64,000 bases of DNA, taken from positions 124,421,340-124,485,339 of the forward strand of contig NC_080570.1 in NCBI RefSeq assembly GCF_030247185.1. Direction: 5' to 3'. The position numbers were made by a program, and so were the translations under genes. This document shows, piece after piece, positions 1 through 11,335 of this stretch. The stretch's first letter is position 1. Every line of letters begins with the position of its first letter. The notes beneath the pieces are model-generated. The model ran no database searches, was not told the origin of the DNA, and was given only the letters and a program-made list of their open reading frames with translations. Source of the stretch: Malaya genurostris. Lineage: Eukaryota; Arthropoda; Insecta; Diptera; Culicidae.

Positions 1-1
1 C

Positions 2-523
2 TTGGCAACGGCTCGGGGGGATGTTCCAGCCAAATTTAAATTTGTTTTTGCCGACAAATTTGCAAAAAAATTTATGATTTGGCCGGGCATTTGCAGCTGC
101 GGCAAAAAAACGAAAGTTTTCGTTACAAATAAGACAATGACATCGGAACTATACCAAAAAGAGTGTCTCCAAAAACGAATTTTGCCGTTCATTCGATCCC
201 ACGACCATCCTGTAATGTTTTGGCCAGATTTGGCAAGCTGTCATTACAGCAAAGCCGTTTAAGAATGGTATGCAGAGAAAGTGGTCCAGTTTGTTCCGAA
301 AAACCTTAACCCACTCAACTGCCCCCAGTTCCGCCCTATTGAGAAATACTGGGCAATCATGAAGAGGAGACTCAAGGCAAAGGGAAACGTTGTCAAAGAC
401 ATCAATCAGATGACGACCTGGTGGAATAAGATAGCTAAAACGATGGACGAAGAAGGTGTGCGCCGCCTACTGAGCCGTGTTACAGGAAAAATTCGAGAAT
501 TCCTTCAAAACCGTGACGAATAA
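2..523 (+). pseudogene. ITmDD37E (Tc1/mariner) transposase, 3' part
   Basis: This is the C-terminal half of a Tc1/mariner transposase, the DDE enzyme that cuts and pastes its own element. The frame is open from the window edge, so the N-terminus and the first catalytic Asp lie outside. WPDLASCHYS carries the second Asp and RPIEKYW the catalytic Glu. I count 37 residues between them, which defines the mosquito DD37E family. A single in-frame TAA at 260-262 breaks the frame, and reading continues in the same frame to TAA at 521-523. The first codon of the open stretch is TTG and is not a real start. It belongs to the same subfamily as the copy at 27.7 kb (shared ATARG and CSCG..TKVFVTNKT motifs). 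The inverted repeats were not located. Confidence 0.85.
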
Positions 524-3404
524 TTTTATCCGTATTTTTTCTTAAAACTATGAAGAAAACGCTACATTTGTATAAAAAAAGATCTTGAATACAATAATAA
601 ATAACTGAAATACAGGCAATTGTCTTTGTTCCAATTCTATTTGAAGCAAGCTTTAGCTAACTTTTAGTCTAAAAAACTCAGTTTTTGCGTTGTGTATGGT
701 TATCTCACATTATTCAAAATTTAATCATAAATTGTAGATCACATTTCAGACGGCATGGAGAAAGAATTATGTTGCAGCGTTTAGTACAACTTGAGATTTT
801 CACGATCAAGCTCTCCCCTCTCTTTCAAAGGGCGATTTTTGAAACGACAAAGTCAGACATATTTACGTAAAAAAAGATACGATACTTCACAGATACTTAC
901 CGATTTTATGTCAATTCACGAGGAAAAACTTGAAAGCGAGACGTTTTCAACCAAATTTAACTGAAGAATGAATTAATGACGATCCATTGCACTCATAGAC
1001 TGCAAAAATGTTTTTAAATAGGAATCGGCTCTCTTAGACAAAACAATGCGCATATCCCACGCTTAGTCGAGTTTCCGGTAATTAAATTCATATTTAAAAC
1101 AATGCACATATACAACGTCGGAAAGGCGAATACAAGATCTACCCAAATAAAATTACAGGCGGACGGGGGATGCATCCGAGCTGGTGACCCTACTGATTCT
1201 TTACAAAGAAACCAAATCTTAGGAGACGATAGACGAGTTTAGTGGAATATCACAAAAAAGTCACACTGCAGCTTTCATCCTAATTCCAAAAGCAGACTCT
1301 TACTTACTAGGGGCAAAATGATAAGTCAATATAACCGGATCACGTCACTCAGTTTACTACCGAGTCGTGTTGACTGGTTTATTTGGGCTTTGGTTCTCCG
1401 CTGCGACCGAAATGAAGTGCTTTTCAGAGGGACACACACACACTGACACTCACGAATACAATTTGTGGACCTCTGATTTTCGGTCCTGACATGGTTTTGT
1501 GCTTCAACAGGCCACCCTCCGGAGAAATCGTAAATCAAAATGATGATGACAGTTCACAGCCGAAGGTTAAAACCTTTCGTTTACCACCTCCTCCTCCTCC
1601 TGGCTCTTATCTCTAATTGGGTCGTGTCGACAATCTCGAGTGTGCTCCGAGGATTAACTACTGTCCCATGGCTGAGATAACGGTGGTAATTTTTGGTCAG
1701 TGACGGACGGATTTTACAGTTCATTACCGATGCACACACACGCACACAGGACGGGAAGGTTTAACTTGCCGTATCAATCCTAGAGTCAATTGGAACTGCA
1801 TTCCCGAAAGTCATTTCCCGCGTCCACCGCGTTCCGTACATTCCAGCGAGTTGAGTTATTGGCCACATTTAATAAAAATCAGCTAATCGTCCGCTGTAAT
1901 AGCGAAGATGAGCCATAATAAAAAAAGATTTTTATTGGCGCTGGTTAATAAATCTTCCAATAGCTCCTATTACCGCACTGTTTATTCGAAATCATCTGCC
2001 CGGGCACGGTCCAGCCTCAGCCTCAGCGGCGAACGAAAGACGATCCGCCGTTCGTAAGTCCTATTCAGCAACCCGGGTCACGCAGTCGGTATATTTTTTC
2101 TCTTATCCTGGACCGCCTGTCCGTGCGTCCGACCGCCGTTCCAATATCCGCAGAAGCGGTCATGGCAGCAGCGCTCATACTTGCAATCCTTTTTCACCTC
2201 CGCAGCCGCGTGCCCCCCTCGACTGGGATCTGCCGCGGAATCCGCGCACGAATTTCGATGTCAATAACCGACCGCAGCAAATGTGTCTCTCGCTGAGCAG
2301 CGGAGATTTACTCTTCGACAGTCGATTATCTACTGTTCCTCCTTTTTTCCCGCCCGACCTCTCCTACGACCTCCTTCCGTTTTCATCCGAATTGGCGTTT
2401 AGTCTACCGGGAGGCCACCCGTCGATGGTCCAGAAGGAAACGGCTAAAAATTAACGATTATGGGAAATTTGTCACATAAAATTGATCTCCACCTGTGCTG
2501 CCGAGGGAGTGAACGGCACTCTCCGGTGGTTGTCGTTTGTTACGCCGAGCAAATTCCTCATCCCCGGGCCCAAGTGACCCCTCACCCCCCGGTGAATGGT
2601 GTTGGCCAACCAACCAACCAACCAAGTGTCCTGCTGTGCAATTGATGGTAGTCCGAAACTTTACAACAAGTTAGCAACCCCTCAAACCTCCAGAAGTCAA
2701 CCAAACCAATATTATCCCGTACGTCCTCCTGTCGTCGCCAATTCCGCACCCGGGTTGCGGTCAGTTGCAGTTTTGGCTGCCAGTTGCCAGTCTGTTCGGT
2801 TTTGATTGTGCTTATCGGTGCGACAGTCTCTGGTACGAAACTACGGTCTCAGGACGACGAAAGCGAATTCAATGGCACAGTTCGAGTTCGAGTTCACCGG
2901 AAATGTTAGCAAAGCAAAACTCGCCTGGTGTGTGTGTAGGTTATTTCAATTGATTCCCCCGCATGGCAAAGTCGCATTCAGGATTGGATTTAATGGGATC
3001 GGTGCAACGTCCAACAGCCAGGATGAATTTCTAAACGACCGAAACGCAATGGCTCTGAATGGATTCATGGAATCGGTCGGTGTAAGGAAACAGTTTTTTT
3101 TCGTGCATTACATTGGTGGTTCAAAAATTTAAGTTCACTCGTCTTTGGCAAGTAAAATTGTGTATAAAGGAATGTAGTCCATTTCATTTGGTCCAGTTGT
3201 GAAAGCTCCGACAGTACCGGTTATACCGATTTTTTTCCGATCCTACATTCAAATGAACGGTCGGCTTCCTACTGAGGTTACAATTGAATTTTTCCATCCG
3301 GATCAGAGCTGTGGTTCAAAAGTTACGAGGTTACTATTAAAAGTAGATAAATAATGTCCATTAAGGCATGGTATGAATGAAAATTTGAAATCTATGTGCA
3401 CTTA
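524..3404. other. Low-copy intergenic DNA, no gene recognised
   Basis: No coding region is supported; short open frames here have no recognisable motif. Apart from a Rep1 fragment at 698-868 the stretch looks single-copy within the window. From about 1600 to 2400 it is GC-richer, with CTC-rich and CA-rich runs. At 1850-1990 several AT-rich homeodomain-type words (for example TTTATTGG, TAATAAAAA) lie in a GC-richer setting, so a regulatory role is possible but unproven. Confidence 0.4.
698..868 (+). repeat. Rep1 3'-end fragment, diverged
   Basis: It matches the end of the interspersed Rep1 family also seen at 12046-12228, 31101-31300, 51486-51690 and 62171-62350. It is the most diverged copy: the final word GTCGTATTCACGAC has become GACATATTTACG, but the order of blocks is kept. 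It is followed by an A-run, as in other copies. Confidence 0.65.
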
Positions 3405-3472
3405 ATGGCACTGATCTGCTGGGTATTTTGTAGGTTTCCGATACCGACAGTTCGGAAAGTGGTAGAAAAAGG
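3405..3472 (+). pseudogene. ITmDD37E transposase, N-terminal segment (1 of 3)
   Basis: This short piece reads FPIPTVRKVVEK, a helix-turn-helix segment like that of ITmDD37E transposases. It stops at the start of Rep1. Joined at the shared AAAAAGG (3466-3472 and 12229-12235), the frame runs on at 12236 as GPANPQLDKR, so the gene was split by Rep1. The residues upstream of FPIP are degraded. The ATG at 3405 is in frame but not certain to be the original start. Confidence 0.6.
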
Positions 3473-4675
3473 CGGGTCGGTAATGTTAGAGACATAACTG
3501 GATGTCGTGAATACGAAAACAAATGACATGTTCCTTAACACTTCCGAATATCAATTAGTTGACCAATTGTATGAATTATTTCAATTTTTCACATTTTTCG
3601 CAAAAACAAAGAAGGCTTCACTTGATCTCGATTACTGTGAATTTCACACAGCGAAAAGTGCATAAATCTAATCAAACTGTTCTAGATTTGCACTAAACTG
3701 AGGAATTTTACCTTCGACCTTTCGGCTTTTTTTGTGTGATACTCTCTACCATTGCACTATGGTTTGAAACGGGAAATTAGCGTGACAAAAATATTTTCAC
3801 TATTAAATATTAGTTTTTTGTAGTTGGTGTCTTCACAAAAGTTGTTTGTTATCAAATGGCGCTCATTTTGATATAAAATATTACTAGGGTGGTCCTTATT
3901 TAGATTGAAGTATGAAATCTAACTTTCTTAATTGAATTCAAAAATGAATTTTATTTTGAGCAACTTTGCTGAAAAAAGCAACTCTCTAGCTTTTCATTTG
4001 ACCGAGTTACATCAATTGTCCCGGGTAAGAGTAGGGTGGCTCCCGAAAAATCGATTTTTTTGTTCTAACTTTTTTGTGAAACGTTCTATGGAAAAGTTGT
4101 CTTCAGAAGAGTTGTTGAAATAAATATTGCGCATAATTTTGCTGAGCAAAGCTTTTTCATATGAGCAACCAGTAAAAAGTTATGATTGTTTTTTCATCAA
4201 AAACTAGTCAATCTTCAAATATCAAAATTCATTAGATGCCAGATCGACAAAAATGTCTCCTATGCGGCTACTGAAAGTTCATAATATAAGTAAACATTTA
4301 AGAGAAAATTGGGAGGGTGTTTTTCTTTTAACTCATTTAAATTAGTCTTAAAAATACCTTGAAAAAACTCAAAAACATTGCATAACTCTTAAACGCCTTA
4401 ACGTATCAACATACTTCCTTCAGCAAAATAATAGTATCAAGTTAGCCCTACAAGTGTTCCATACATTGTCCATTCGAGAAATGAGACACACAAAAACTAC
4501 AGCCGAAAATAAATTTTTTGCTGAACAATTTTAATTAATTTATTACCAAAATAACTGATTCAATTGATTTTGATTCCGTTATCGTAATGATTGTATCGTT
4601 AACATTCAAAATAAAACATAAGACAACAGTTGATTACGGTTTGGTATGTATTGAATAAATTGGGAATGAATTATT

Positions 4676-4957
4676 CTAATTATTATCTAAAACTAAACAT
4701 TTTGCTTGTTGGGGTAAGTCTTCTGAACTTCTCCTATTTTGATTGTTCGACAATGCCAAGATAGGGTCTGAAGATAACAGCAGCCTTTTAAAAACATCTT
4801 CAATGTTCGCGATTCTGCTGAATTTTTTAGCATGGTGATTTCTGAAGTTTCGGATAGTTTTATTTCGAGTCTCCTGAGCTTCTTCACTAAGCATACCAAT
4901 AGGTAAAATTGCGTGTCTAATTATCGTGGCTCCATGTATCAACAATTTATGAGCAGT
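4676..4957 (-). pseudogene. Transib transposase, C-terminal fragment
   Basis: It reads TAHKLLIHGATIIRHAILP, then SEEAQETRNK, then NFRNHHAKKFSR, ending with TAG at 4676. The order S-E-x-x-x-E-x-x-N-K, F-R, A-x-K, E-D-V parallels the C-terminal catalytic region of RAG1 around its last acidic residue, which Transib transposases share. The upstream part of the gene lies beyond the inserted LINE at 10762-11335 and ends in the same TAHK residues, because the target duplication repeats them. About 90 residues are open here. The gene as a whole is dead. The family call comes from motif comparison by eye. Confidence 0.75.
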
Positions 4958-5570
4958 TTTTTTTTTATTCAATAGTATAATATATATTTTTAGGCACACT
5001 GCTTAAGCTCTAAGATGCCAAGGGTATTTCCTAATCTTAATTAACGACTAACTTAAAACTAGAATAGTATCATTAGATTATGTCGTCTAGAATTTTTGGA
5101 AACAGCTTTTAGCTGGCGTTCGGCAGTGGTCGGTGAATTGAATATTGCATGACTTCCAGTTGGTGCTATCTATGGCCGCTTCCTTTCAGTTCGTGTGGGT
5201 CCGCGGGAAACACCCCCAGGCTACGAAGGCCCGGCGGGTGGCCCGCATGCTGGTCATCGACTGGAGCGTAGGACCGTAGGCGGTGATGGTGATGTTACGA
5301 AGAGATGAAAAAATAAAAAAAGTAAATATTGTTGAAACCGAGGTAAATAGGGGGTATGGAAACAAAATGTCTGAAAACTACAGAGATCTAATTAGTTGCC
5401 ATCGAGATGGTGAAAAGACGGGGGAAGGGGGAACGAAAAGTTAGTGACAAAAAAAGATCTTGTTAGTTCCAATGAAGATGGTGGACAGGGACGGTGATCG
5501 AGAGAATCGGGCGGATGTTAGTGTCGAACCTGTAGGTGGAGATTATACTTTCTGAGCGAGGTATAACAGA

Positions 5571-8500
5571 TTACACTTGGATATTAATGTGTTTGAGGTA
5601 CTGGTATATAAGAAGCATATAAGAGATATCCCGACTAGCCAACACATCTCGGACCGGAACTTCAGGTGGTCTACCTCGGGCCCTTAGGGAGTCCTTTAAT
5701 AAAGACCTGGTGTCACGATACTCCGTACACGTCCATACGACATGCTCGATGTCCTGATAACCGTCACCACAAGCGCAGAGACCGCTCTCCACGATTCCAA
5801 TACGCCGGAGATGCGCGTTGAATGTGTAATGGTTTGACATGAGCCGAGACATCACACGAATGAAGTCACGACTCACGTTCATCCCCCTGAACCAAGGTTT
5901 CGTCGATACCCTAGGAATAATGGAATGCAGCCATCGTCCCAGTTCGCCATTGATCCATGAAGTTTGCCAACTTTCGAGAGTTTTCTGACGAGAGATACTG
6001 AAAAATTCAAAATTCAAAATTCATTCTAATGCGCCCACCTTAGCCAATGAGTCTGCCTTTTCATTGCCCGGAATGGAACAATGCGAAGGGACCCAGACTA
6101 ACGATATTAAATAAGACCGTTCAGATAAAGTTCGCAAGTGTTCCCGTATTTTCCCCAGGAAATATGGGGGATACTTTCCTGGCTTCATTGCGCGGAGAGC
6201 TTCTATTGAACTTAGACTGTCCGTGACAATGAAGTAATGGTCTTTGGGTAAATTTTCAATGATCTCAAGAGTATACTGAATAGCAGCTAATTCTGCGACG
6301 TCGACTGAAGCCGGATCACTGAGTTTGTACGAAGCGGTGATGTTCTGATTGAAGATTCCGAAGCCTGTGGACCTGTTGATGTTTGATCCGTCAGTGTAAA
6401 ACATCTTTTCACAGTTGACTGTTCTGAATTTATTCTAAAAAATATTTGGGGCCACTTGAGGGCGTACGTGATCCGGGATTCCACGAATTTCTTCTCTCAT
6501 GGATGTGTCGAAAAACACAGTAGAATCAGAAGTATCCAAGAAATGAGCACGGTTGAAAACAAACGAAGAAGGATTAATATTCTGAGCCATGTAATCAAAA
6601 TACAAGGACATAAAACGGGTCTGAGAATTAAGCTCGATAAGCCTTTCGAAGTTTTCAATCACCATTGGATTCAAGATATCGCATCGGATTAGCAATCGAT
6701 ATGAGAGATCCCAGAATCGATTTTTCAACGGTAGGACCCCCGCGAGCACTTCGAGACTCATCGTATGAGTCGACTGCATGCAACCTAAGGCAATACGCAA
6801 ACAACGATACTGAATTCTTTCCAGTTTAATGAAATGGGTGTTCGCGGCGGATCGGAAGCAGAAGCATCCATATTCCATTACGGACAATATCGTTGTTTGG
6901 TACAGCCTGATCAGATCTCCTGGGTGGGCACCCCACCAAGTTCCGGTTATTGTGCGAAGAAAATTGATTCTCTGCTGGCATTTTTGTTTCAGATACCTAA
7001 TGTGACATCCCCAGGTGCCTTTGGAGTCGAACCAGACCCCGAGATATTTAAATGTGAAGACCTGAGCTATGGTTTCACCCCCTAGTTGAAGCTGTAATTG
7101 TGCTGGTTCTCGCTTTCTTGAAAATACGACCAGCTCAGTTTTCTCCGTAGAGAACTCGATACCCATTTGAAGAGCCCACGTCGACAAGTTGTCGAGGGTA
7201 TCTTGTAATGGTCCTTGGAGATCGGCAGCTTTGGGTCCTATAATGGACACAACGCTGTCGTCGGCAAGTTGTCTTAGCGTGCAAGATGTGTTTATACATT
7301 TGTCGATGTTGTTTACGTAAAAATTGTATAAAAGGGGGCTTAAGCATGAGCCCTGAGGAAGACCCATGTAACTGAATCGTATTGTCGACAAATCACCATG
7401 CGCGAAATACATGTGTTTCTCGGACAATAGATTATACAAAAAGTTATTCAAAATTGGTGAAAGACCATGCTGATGCAACTTCTCAGATAGGATGTTTATG
7501 GAAACTGAGTCAAAGGCCCCCTTGATGTCGAGGAAAACTGACGCCATTTGTTCTTTACGAGCAAATGCCATTTGAATTTCGGTTGAGAGCAACGCAAGAC
7601 AATCGTTCGTTCCTTTACCCCTGCGGAAGCCGAATTGTGTATCTGAAAGTAAACCATTAGTCTCGACCCAATTGTCTAGACGGAAGAGAATCATTTTTTC
7701 GAACAACTTCCGGATACAGGAAAGCATAGCAATCGGCCGATACGAATTGTGATCGGAAGCTGGTTTCCCAGGTTTTTGAATGGCGATAACTCTCACTTGT
7801 CTCCAGTCGTGTGGAACAATATTACCCTCGAGGAACTTGTTAAATAAATTCAGCAAGCGCCTTTTGGCAGAGTCAGGAAGATTTTTCAACAAGTTGAATT
7901 TAATTCTGTCTAACCCCGGGGCTTTATTGTTACACGACAAGAGCGCAAGTGAGAACTCTACCATCGAAAACGGTGTTTCGTTTGTATTCGAAGTCGCGGC
8001 GCGGGATATCTTCTGTTCCGGAACAGAATCAGGACATACTTTTTTAGCGAAATCGAATATCCAGCGGTTAGAATATTCCTCGCTTTCGTTCGTTGTGTTT
8101 TGGTTGCGCATTCGTCGGGCTGTGTTCCAAAGAGTGCTCATCGATGTTTCTTTTGTTAATCCGTCAACAAACCGTCGCCAGTAACCTAGTTTCTTTGCTT
8201 TAACTAAGTTCTTCATTTGCTTATCTAGTGCTGCGTAATTTCTATAATTATCATGTGTTCCATATTTTCTGAACTTTTTGAATGCTAAAAATCTTTTCGC
8301 GTTCAGTGATGAGCACTCTTTGTCCCACCACGGGTTGGGAGGACGAATGTTGGTATTCGCGCCGGGTACACGTTTCGTCTGAGCTTGAATCGCAGTGTCG
8401 AGAATCAAGCCAGCCATAAACGTATACTCTTCCTCCGGAGGAAGTTCTTGTGTTGTTTCTAGTTTCTCAGATATCGATATTGCGTAGCATTTCCAATCAA

Positions 8501-9233
8501 TACTTCGTGTGAGGTCATACAAAACATTGATTGTTTCCGATGGTCTTAATCCGCTGGCGATTGAAATTACGATAGGCAGATGATCGCTACCGTGGGGATC
8601 AGGGATTACCTTCCACGTGCAACCCAACCGTAACGATGTCGAGCAAAGGGATAAGTCTAGCGCACTTGGTCTTGCTGGTGGTGCAGGAATTCGTGTCATT
8701 TCTCCCGTATTCAAGATTGTCATATTGAAGTTGTCGCAAATATCATGGATCATAGCTGATCTGTTATCATCATGAAGACAACCCCATCCCGTACCGTGAG
8801 AGTTAAAGTCTCCTAAAACTAACGTCGGTGCGGGAAGAAGTTGCATGATACTGCTGAGCCAGTGGTACCCAACTGAGGCTCTAGGGGGAATATAGATGGA
8901 AGCAATACAAAGGTCCTTGCCTTTAATTGTGACATGACATGCGACAACTTCAATACCTGATATCGAGGTGAGGTTAATTCGAAAGAAGGAATAGCACTTT
9001 TTTATCCCCAAAAGTACTCCTCCGTAGGGATTATCTCGATCCAGGCGAATAATGTTAAAATCGTGGAAGTTTAGTGATACATCAGAAGTTAACCAAGTTT
9101 CGCACAATGCAAATGCGTCACATTTCAGATTATTTACTAAGTATTCAAAAGGATCTATTTTCGGGATGATACTTCTACAGTTCCACTGTAAAACAGTGAT
9201 CGAATCCTTGACCTCGTTCGAAAAATTAGCCAT
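5571..9233 (-). pseudogene. I-clade LINE ORF2: endonuclease-RT-RNase H
   Basis: A 1,220-codon frame encoding the enzyme that nicks target DNA and reverse-transcribes the element. The AP endonuclease spans about residues 14-225 (QWNCRS, GDFNSHG at 141-147, SDHLP at 216-220). Reverse transcriptase spans about 480-720, with FLDIKGAFDS, GLPQGSCLSP and the active-site box LADD at 656-659. RNase H follows from about 944 (YTDGS, AELAA, TDSLSS, GNEKADSLAK). The C-terminus has a CACG...HVVWTC zinc motif. There are no frameshifts, only two premature stops: TAG at 6435-6437 and TGA at 6021-6023. The ATG at 9231-9233 overlaps the ORF1 stop by 8 nt (ATGGCTAA), suggesting translation by termination-reinitiation. 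Confidence 0.9.
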
Positions 9234-10390
9234 CGAAGGAAACGATTGCTGAGAGGAGGGGCCATTTTGCAGTCAGCTGCATCAAAAATATTTTAACTTT
9301 TGGCAGGAAAGTCATCAAAATACCTTTTAGGGGATCAGAAATGTTGAAGACGGAAAATATAAAGTCCACAATGTCACTGAATTTTACAAGTCCAGCACTT
9401 GATGTGTTTTCTGGTTCCTTGGGGACTTTCGGGGTTTTGGGTGTCCCCGGAAGTGTTGGATATTCTTTCTCCGATTTCAAGTCTCCGGAACTAGGAGCTT
9501 TTGACTTCTTCTTTTCGTTTTTTTTTACCAACTTTTCCTTCTGCTGTTACTTTTGGAGGGCCTTCAAGAGATATCTTCGAACCCTTTCTAGGAAGTTTAG
9601 GAGATGATATATTTTTCCTCTTCCTAAAACTACGAGGGACAGTTGAAGATGTACCTTCTTGAGGATCGTCAGAGTCGCAATCGTCCGCAGACAAACAGGT
9701 GTAGGGGTTCTGTTCAGGTGGTGTGGCGATTTTCAGCATTTTTGCGAACGAGCGGTTTGATCGTTGCTTGAGAGATCGTTTCAAATGATCTCCACGCAAT
9801 TTATACGCAGAACATGCTGTGAGGTCATGCGGGGCCGCCCCACAGTAAAGACACTTTTCAATGTCTCTGTCGCAAACGCCATCCACATGACTCTCTCCAC
9901 ACTTCGAGCAGCGGGGCCGATTTCCACAATGGGAAGCTGTGTGTCCTAGTTGTTGACAACTAGTGCAATTCATTACCCGTGGTACGAAAAGTCGTACAGG
10001 TAGACGAACCCTGTCCAGGAGAACGAATTTCGGCAAAGCCGAGCCGGAGAAGGTCACCCGATACGAGTCCGAGTGGGGATAAGACTTTGTCCCATCCGCG
10101 GCGATCGATACTGAATGCAAACGTTTGCAGTCCAGTATCTTGACATTCTTAAGCAAGGGATCTTTAAAACATCCGACCCCATGTTTGAGAATGTCCTCGC
10201 ATGTCAGACTGGGATCCGTGATCACTCCGTCTATCTCGACTTCGCGAGCTGGTATATAAACGCGGTAGTCCCGCGTAAAGTGATCGTTTCGAACGATCTC
10301 ATTAGCATGTTTCAGACTGGTCAACGAGACCCTGAGCTTATCGGGACGAATTTTTGAGATAAATTTCTATGTTGGATATTTCGACGTCAT
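9226..10390 (-). pseudogene. I-clade LINE ORF1: gag-like nucleic-acid-binding protein
   Basis: ORF1 proteins coat LINE RNA. Three zinc knuckles are seen: CTSCQQLGHTASHC, CSKCGESHVDGVC and CLYCGAAPHDLTAC. A basic, Lys-rich tail follows. The likely ATG is at 10390. Codon 8 is TAG (10367-10369), after which the frame is open. A one-base frameshift lies in the A9 run at 9518-9526. The last part (PTLPGTPKTPKVPKEP and on) ends at TAA 9226-9228, overlapping the ORF2 ATG. The open stretch seen from 10324 begins with TTG and is not the true start. Confidence 0.85.
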
Positions 10391-10761
10391 GTCATTAGAT
10401 ATTTTCAAAATATTAAGCGGTTTATTCTTCTCTTTTTTTTTAATACTTAGCTAATGATCCGTAGCAACTCGGCCGCTGAGGCCAAGCGTTAGTTACAACG
10501 GCCTCTGAGAATTAATATGCACACAGCACCGGTTCACGGCACCACACTAAACGTCCGTTCACTGTTCGTATTGTTTTAACACAATAGCACCCGGCACTGT
10601 CTAACTGTATTTATTGTTTATACTGTATTGATCTACTGCACAAGCTCGCGAATACAAAAGATTTGATATTAAATGACCTTGAAACGGATTAGAATGGATT
10701 AACGCACAGCTGCTCTAATGCAAACTACCATCCGATCGATACGACGGTCACGAAAGGAATG

Positions 10762-11335
10762 ATTTATGAGCAGTTGGTGATAGTGGATACCAGCCATACA
10801 ACGATACGTACAACGCTCGTATTTTCTCAGTGTAACTTTGGAATTCGTCGACGTTTATCTTATCGGCTATTAATTACACTGAGAATAACGTGAAATCCTT
10901 CCAACAGTGTTTCACCAAGGCCAGTTATATCTGCTGTTTTTTCCACTTCTTGAAAAATTTCCGGACCGTGTTTCCGTCGTTGGATTTACCTCCTGATGGC
11001 AATGGCTCACCGATACGTAGGCCCAAATGTTCTCTAAACGGAGTTTTTATATTTGTATCCCTTTCCTTCACGGTCTAGTTCAGTTTGCTAACACTCCAGG
11101 TGGGGGTTGTCATACGCAATTCTTGAATGATATACTGTAAAATGTCCTTATTACTTCTACCAGCAATCATTAAATCCGTTAGCTTTTTGTAAGACGAAGC
11201 ACTTCCTGAAACCCAAGTAAATCATTAGTTTGTTAAAATGAGTAGATTGTATTTATTCTAACCAAAACTCATTGTGCGTCGTACATTCGGTACACAAGTG
11301 GATGAGAAAAAAGGCGTCTCGCTACGATTTGGATA
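10762..11335 (-). pseudogene. Transib transposase, middle fragment
   Basis: On the minus strand it reads SASSYKKLTDLMIAGR, then LRIGEPLPSGGKSNDGNTVRKFF (in two parts: LRIGEPLPSGG, KSNDGNTVRKFF), EKTADITGL, INVDEFQSYTEKI and LYGWYPLSPTAHK. Motifs of the type NDGNTxRxFF and YGWYP..HK are characteristic of Transib transposases. The residues are spread over all three frames, so several frameshifts and stops are present. A TTTCAG acceptor-like site precedes GSASSYKK, so an intron may lie at about 11212-11270, with FFSSTCVPNVRRTM as a possible upstream exon. The fragment is cut by the LINE directly after TAHK. Confidence 0.65.

Larger units (their letters stand above)
4958..10761 (-). mobile_element. 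Full-length I-clade non-LTR retrotransposon
   Basis: A 5.8-kb LINE with ORF1 (gag-like), ORF2 (endonuclease, reverse transcriptase, RNase H), a 5' UTR of about 370 bp (10391-10761) and a 3' UTR of about 610 bp ending in an A-run at 4958-4967. A 13-bp perfect target duplication (ATTTATGAGCAGT on the plus strand) lies at 4945-4957 and 10762-10774. The element is therefore complete at its 5' end, which starts CATTCCTTTCG. It landed in the Transib transposase gene. Its RNase H domain and three CCHC knuckles in ORF1 place it with I-factor/MosquI-type elements. A 3'-UTR copy is at 28878-29012. Confidence 0.9.

Noticed and set aside
4676..4999. A single 107-codon gene beginning MCLKIYIILL
   Set aside because: The first residues are translated from the LINE poly(A) end. 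Only the part from TAHK onward belongs to the Transib transposase.
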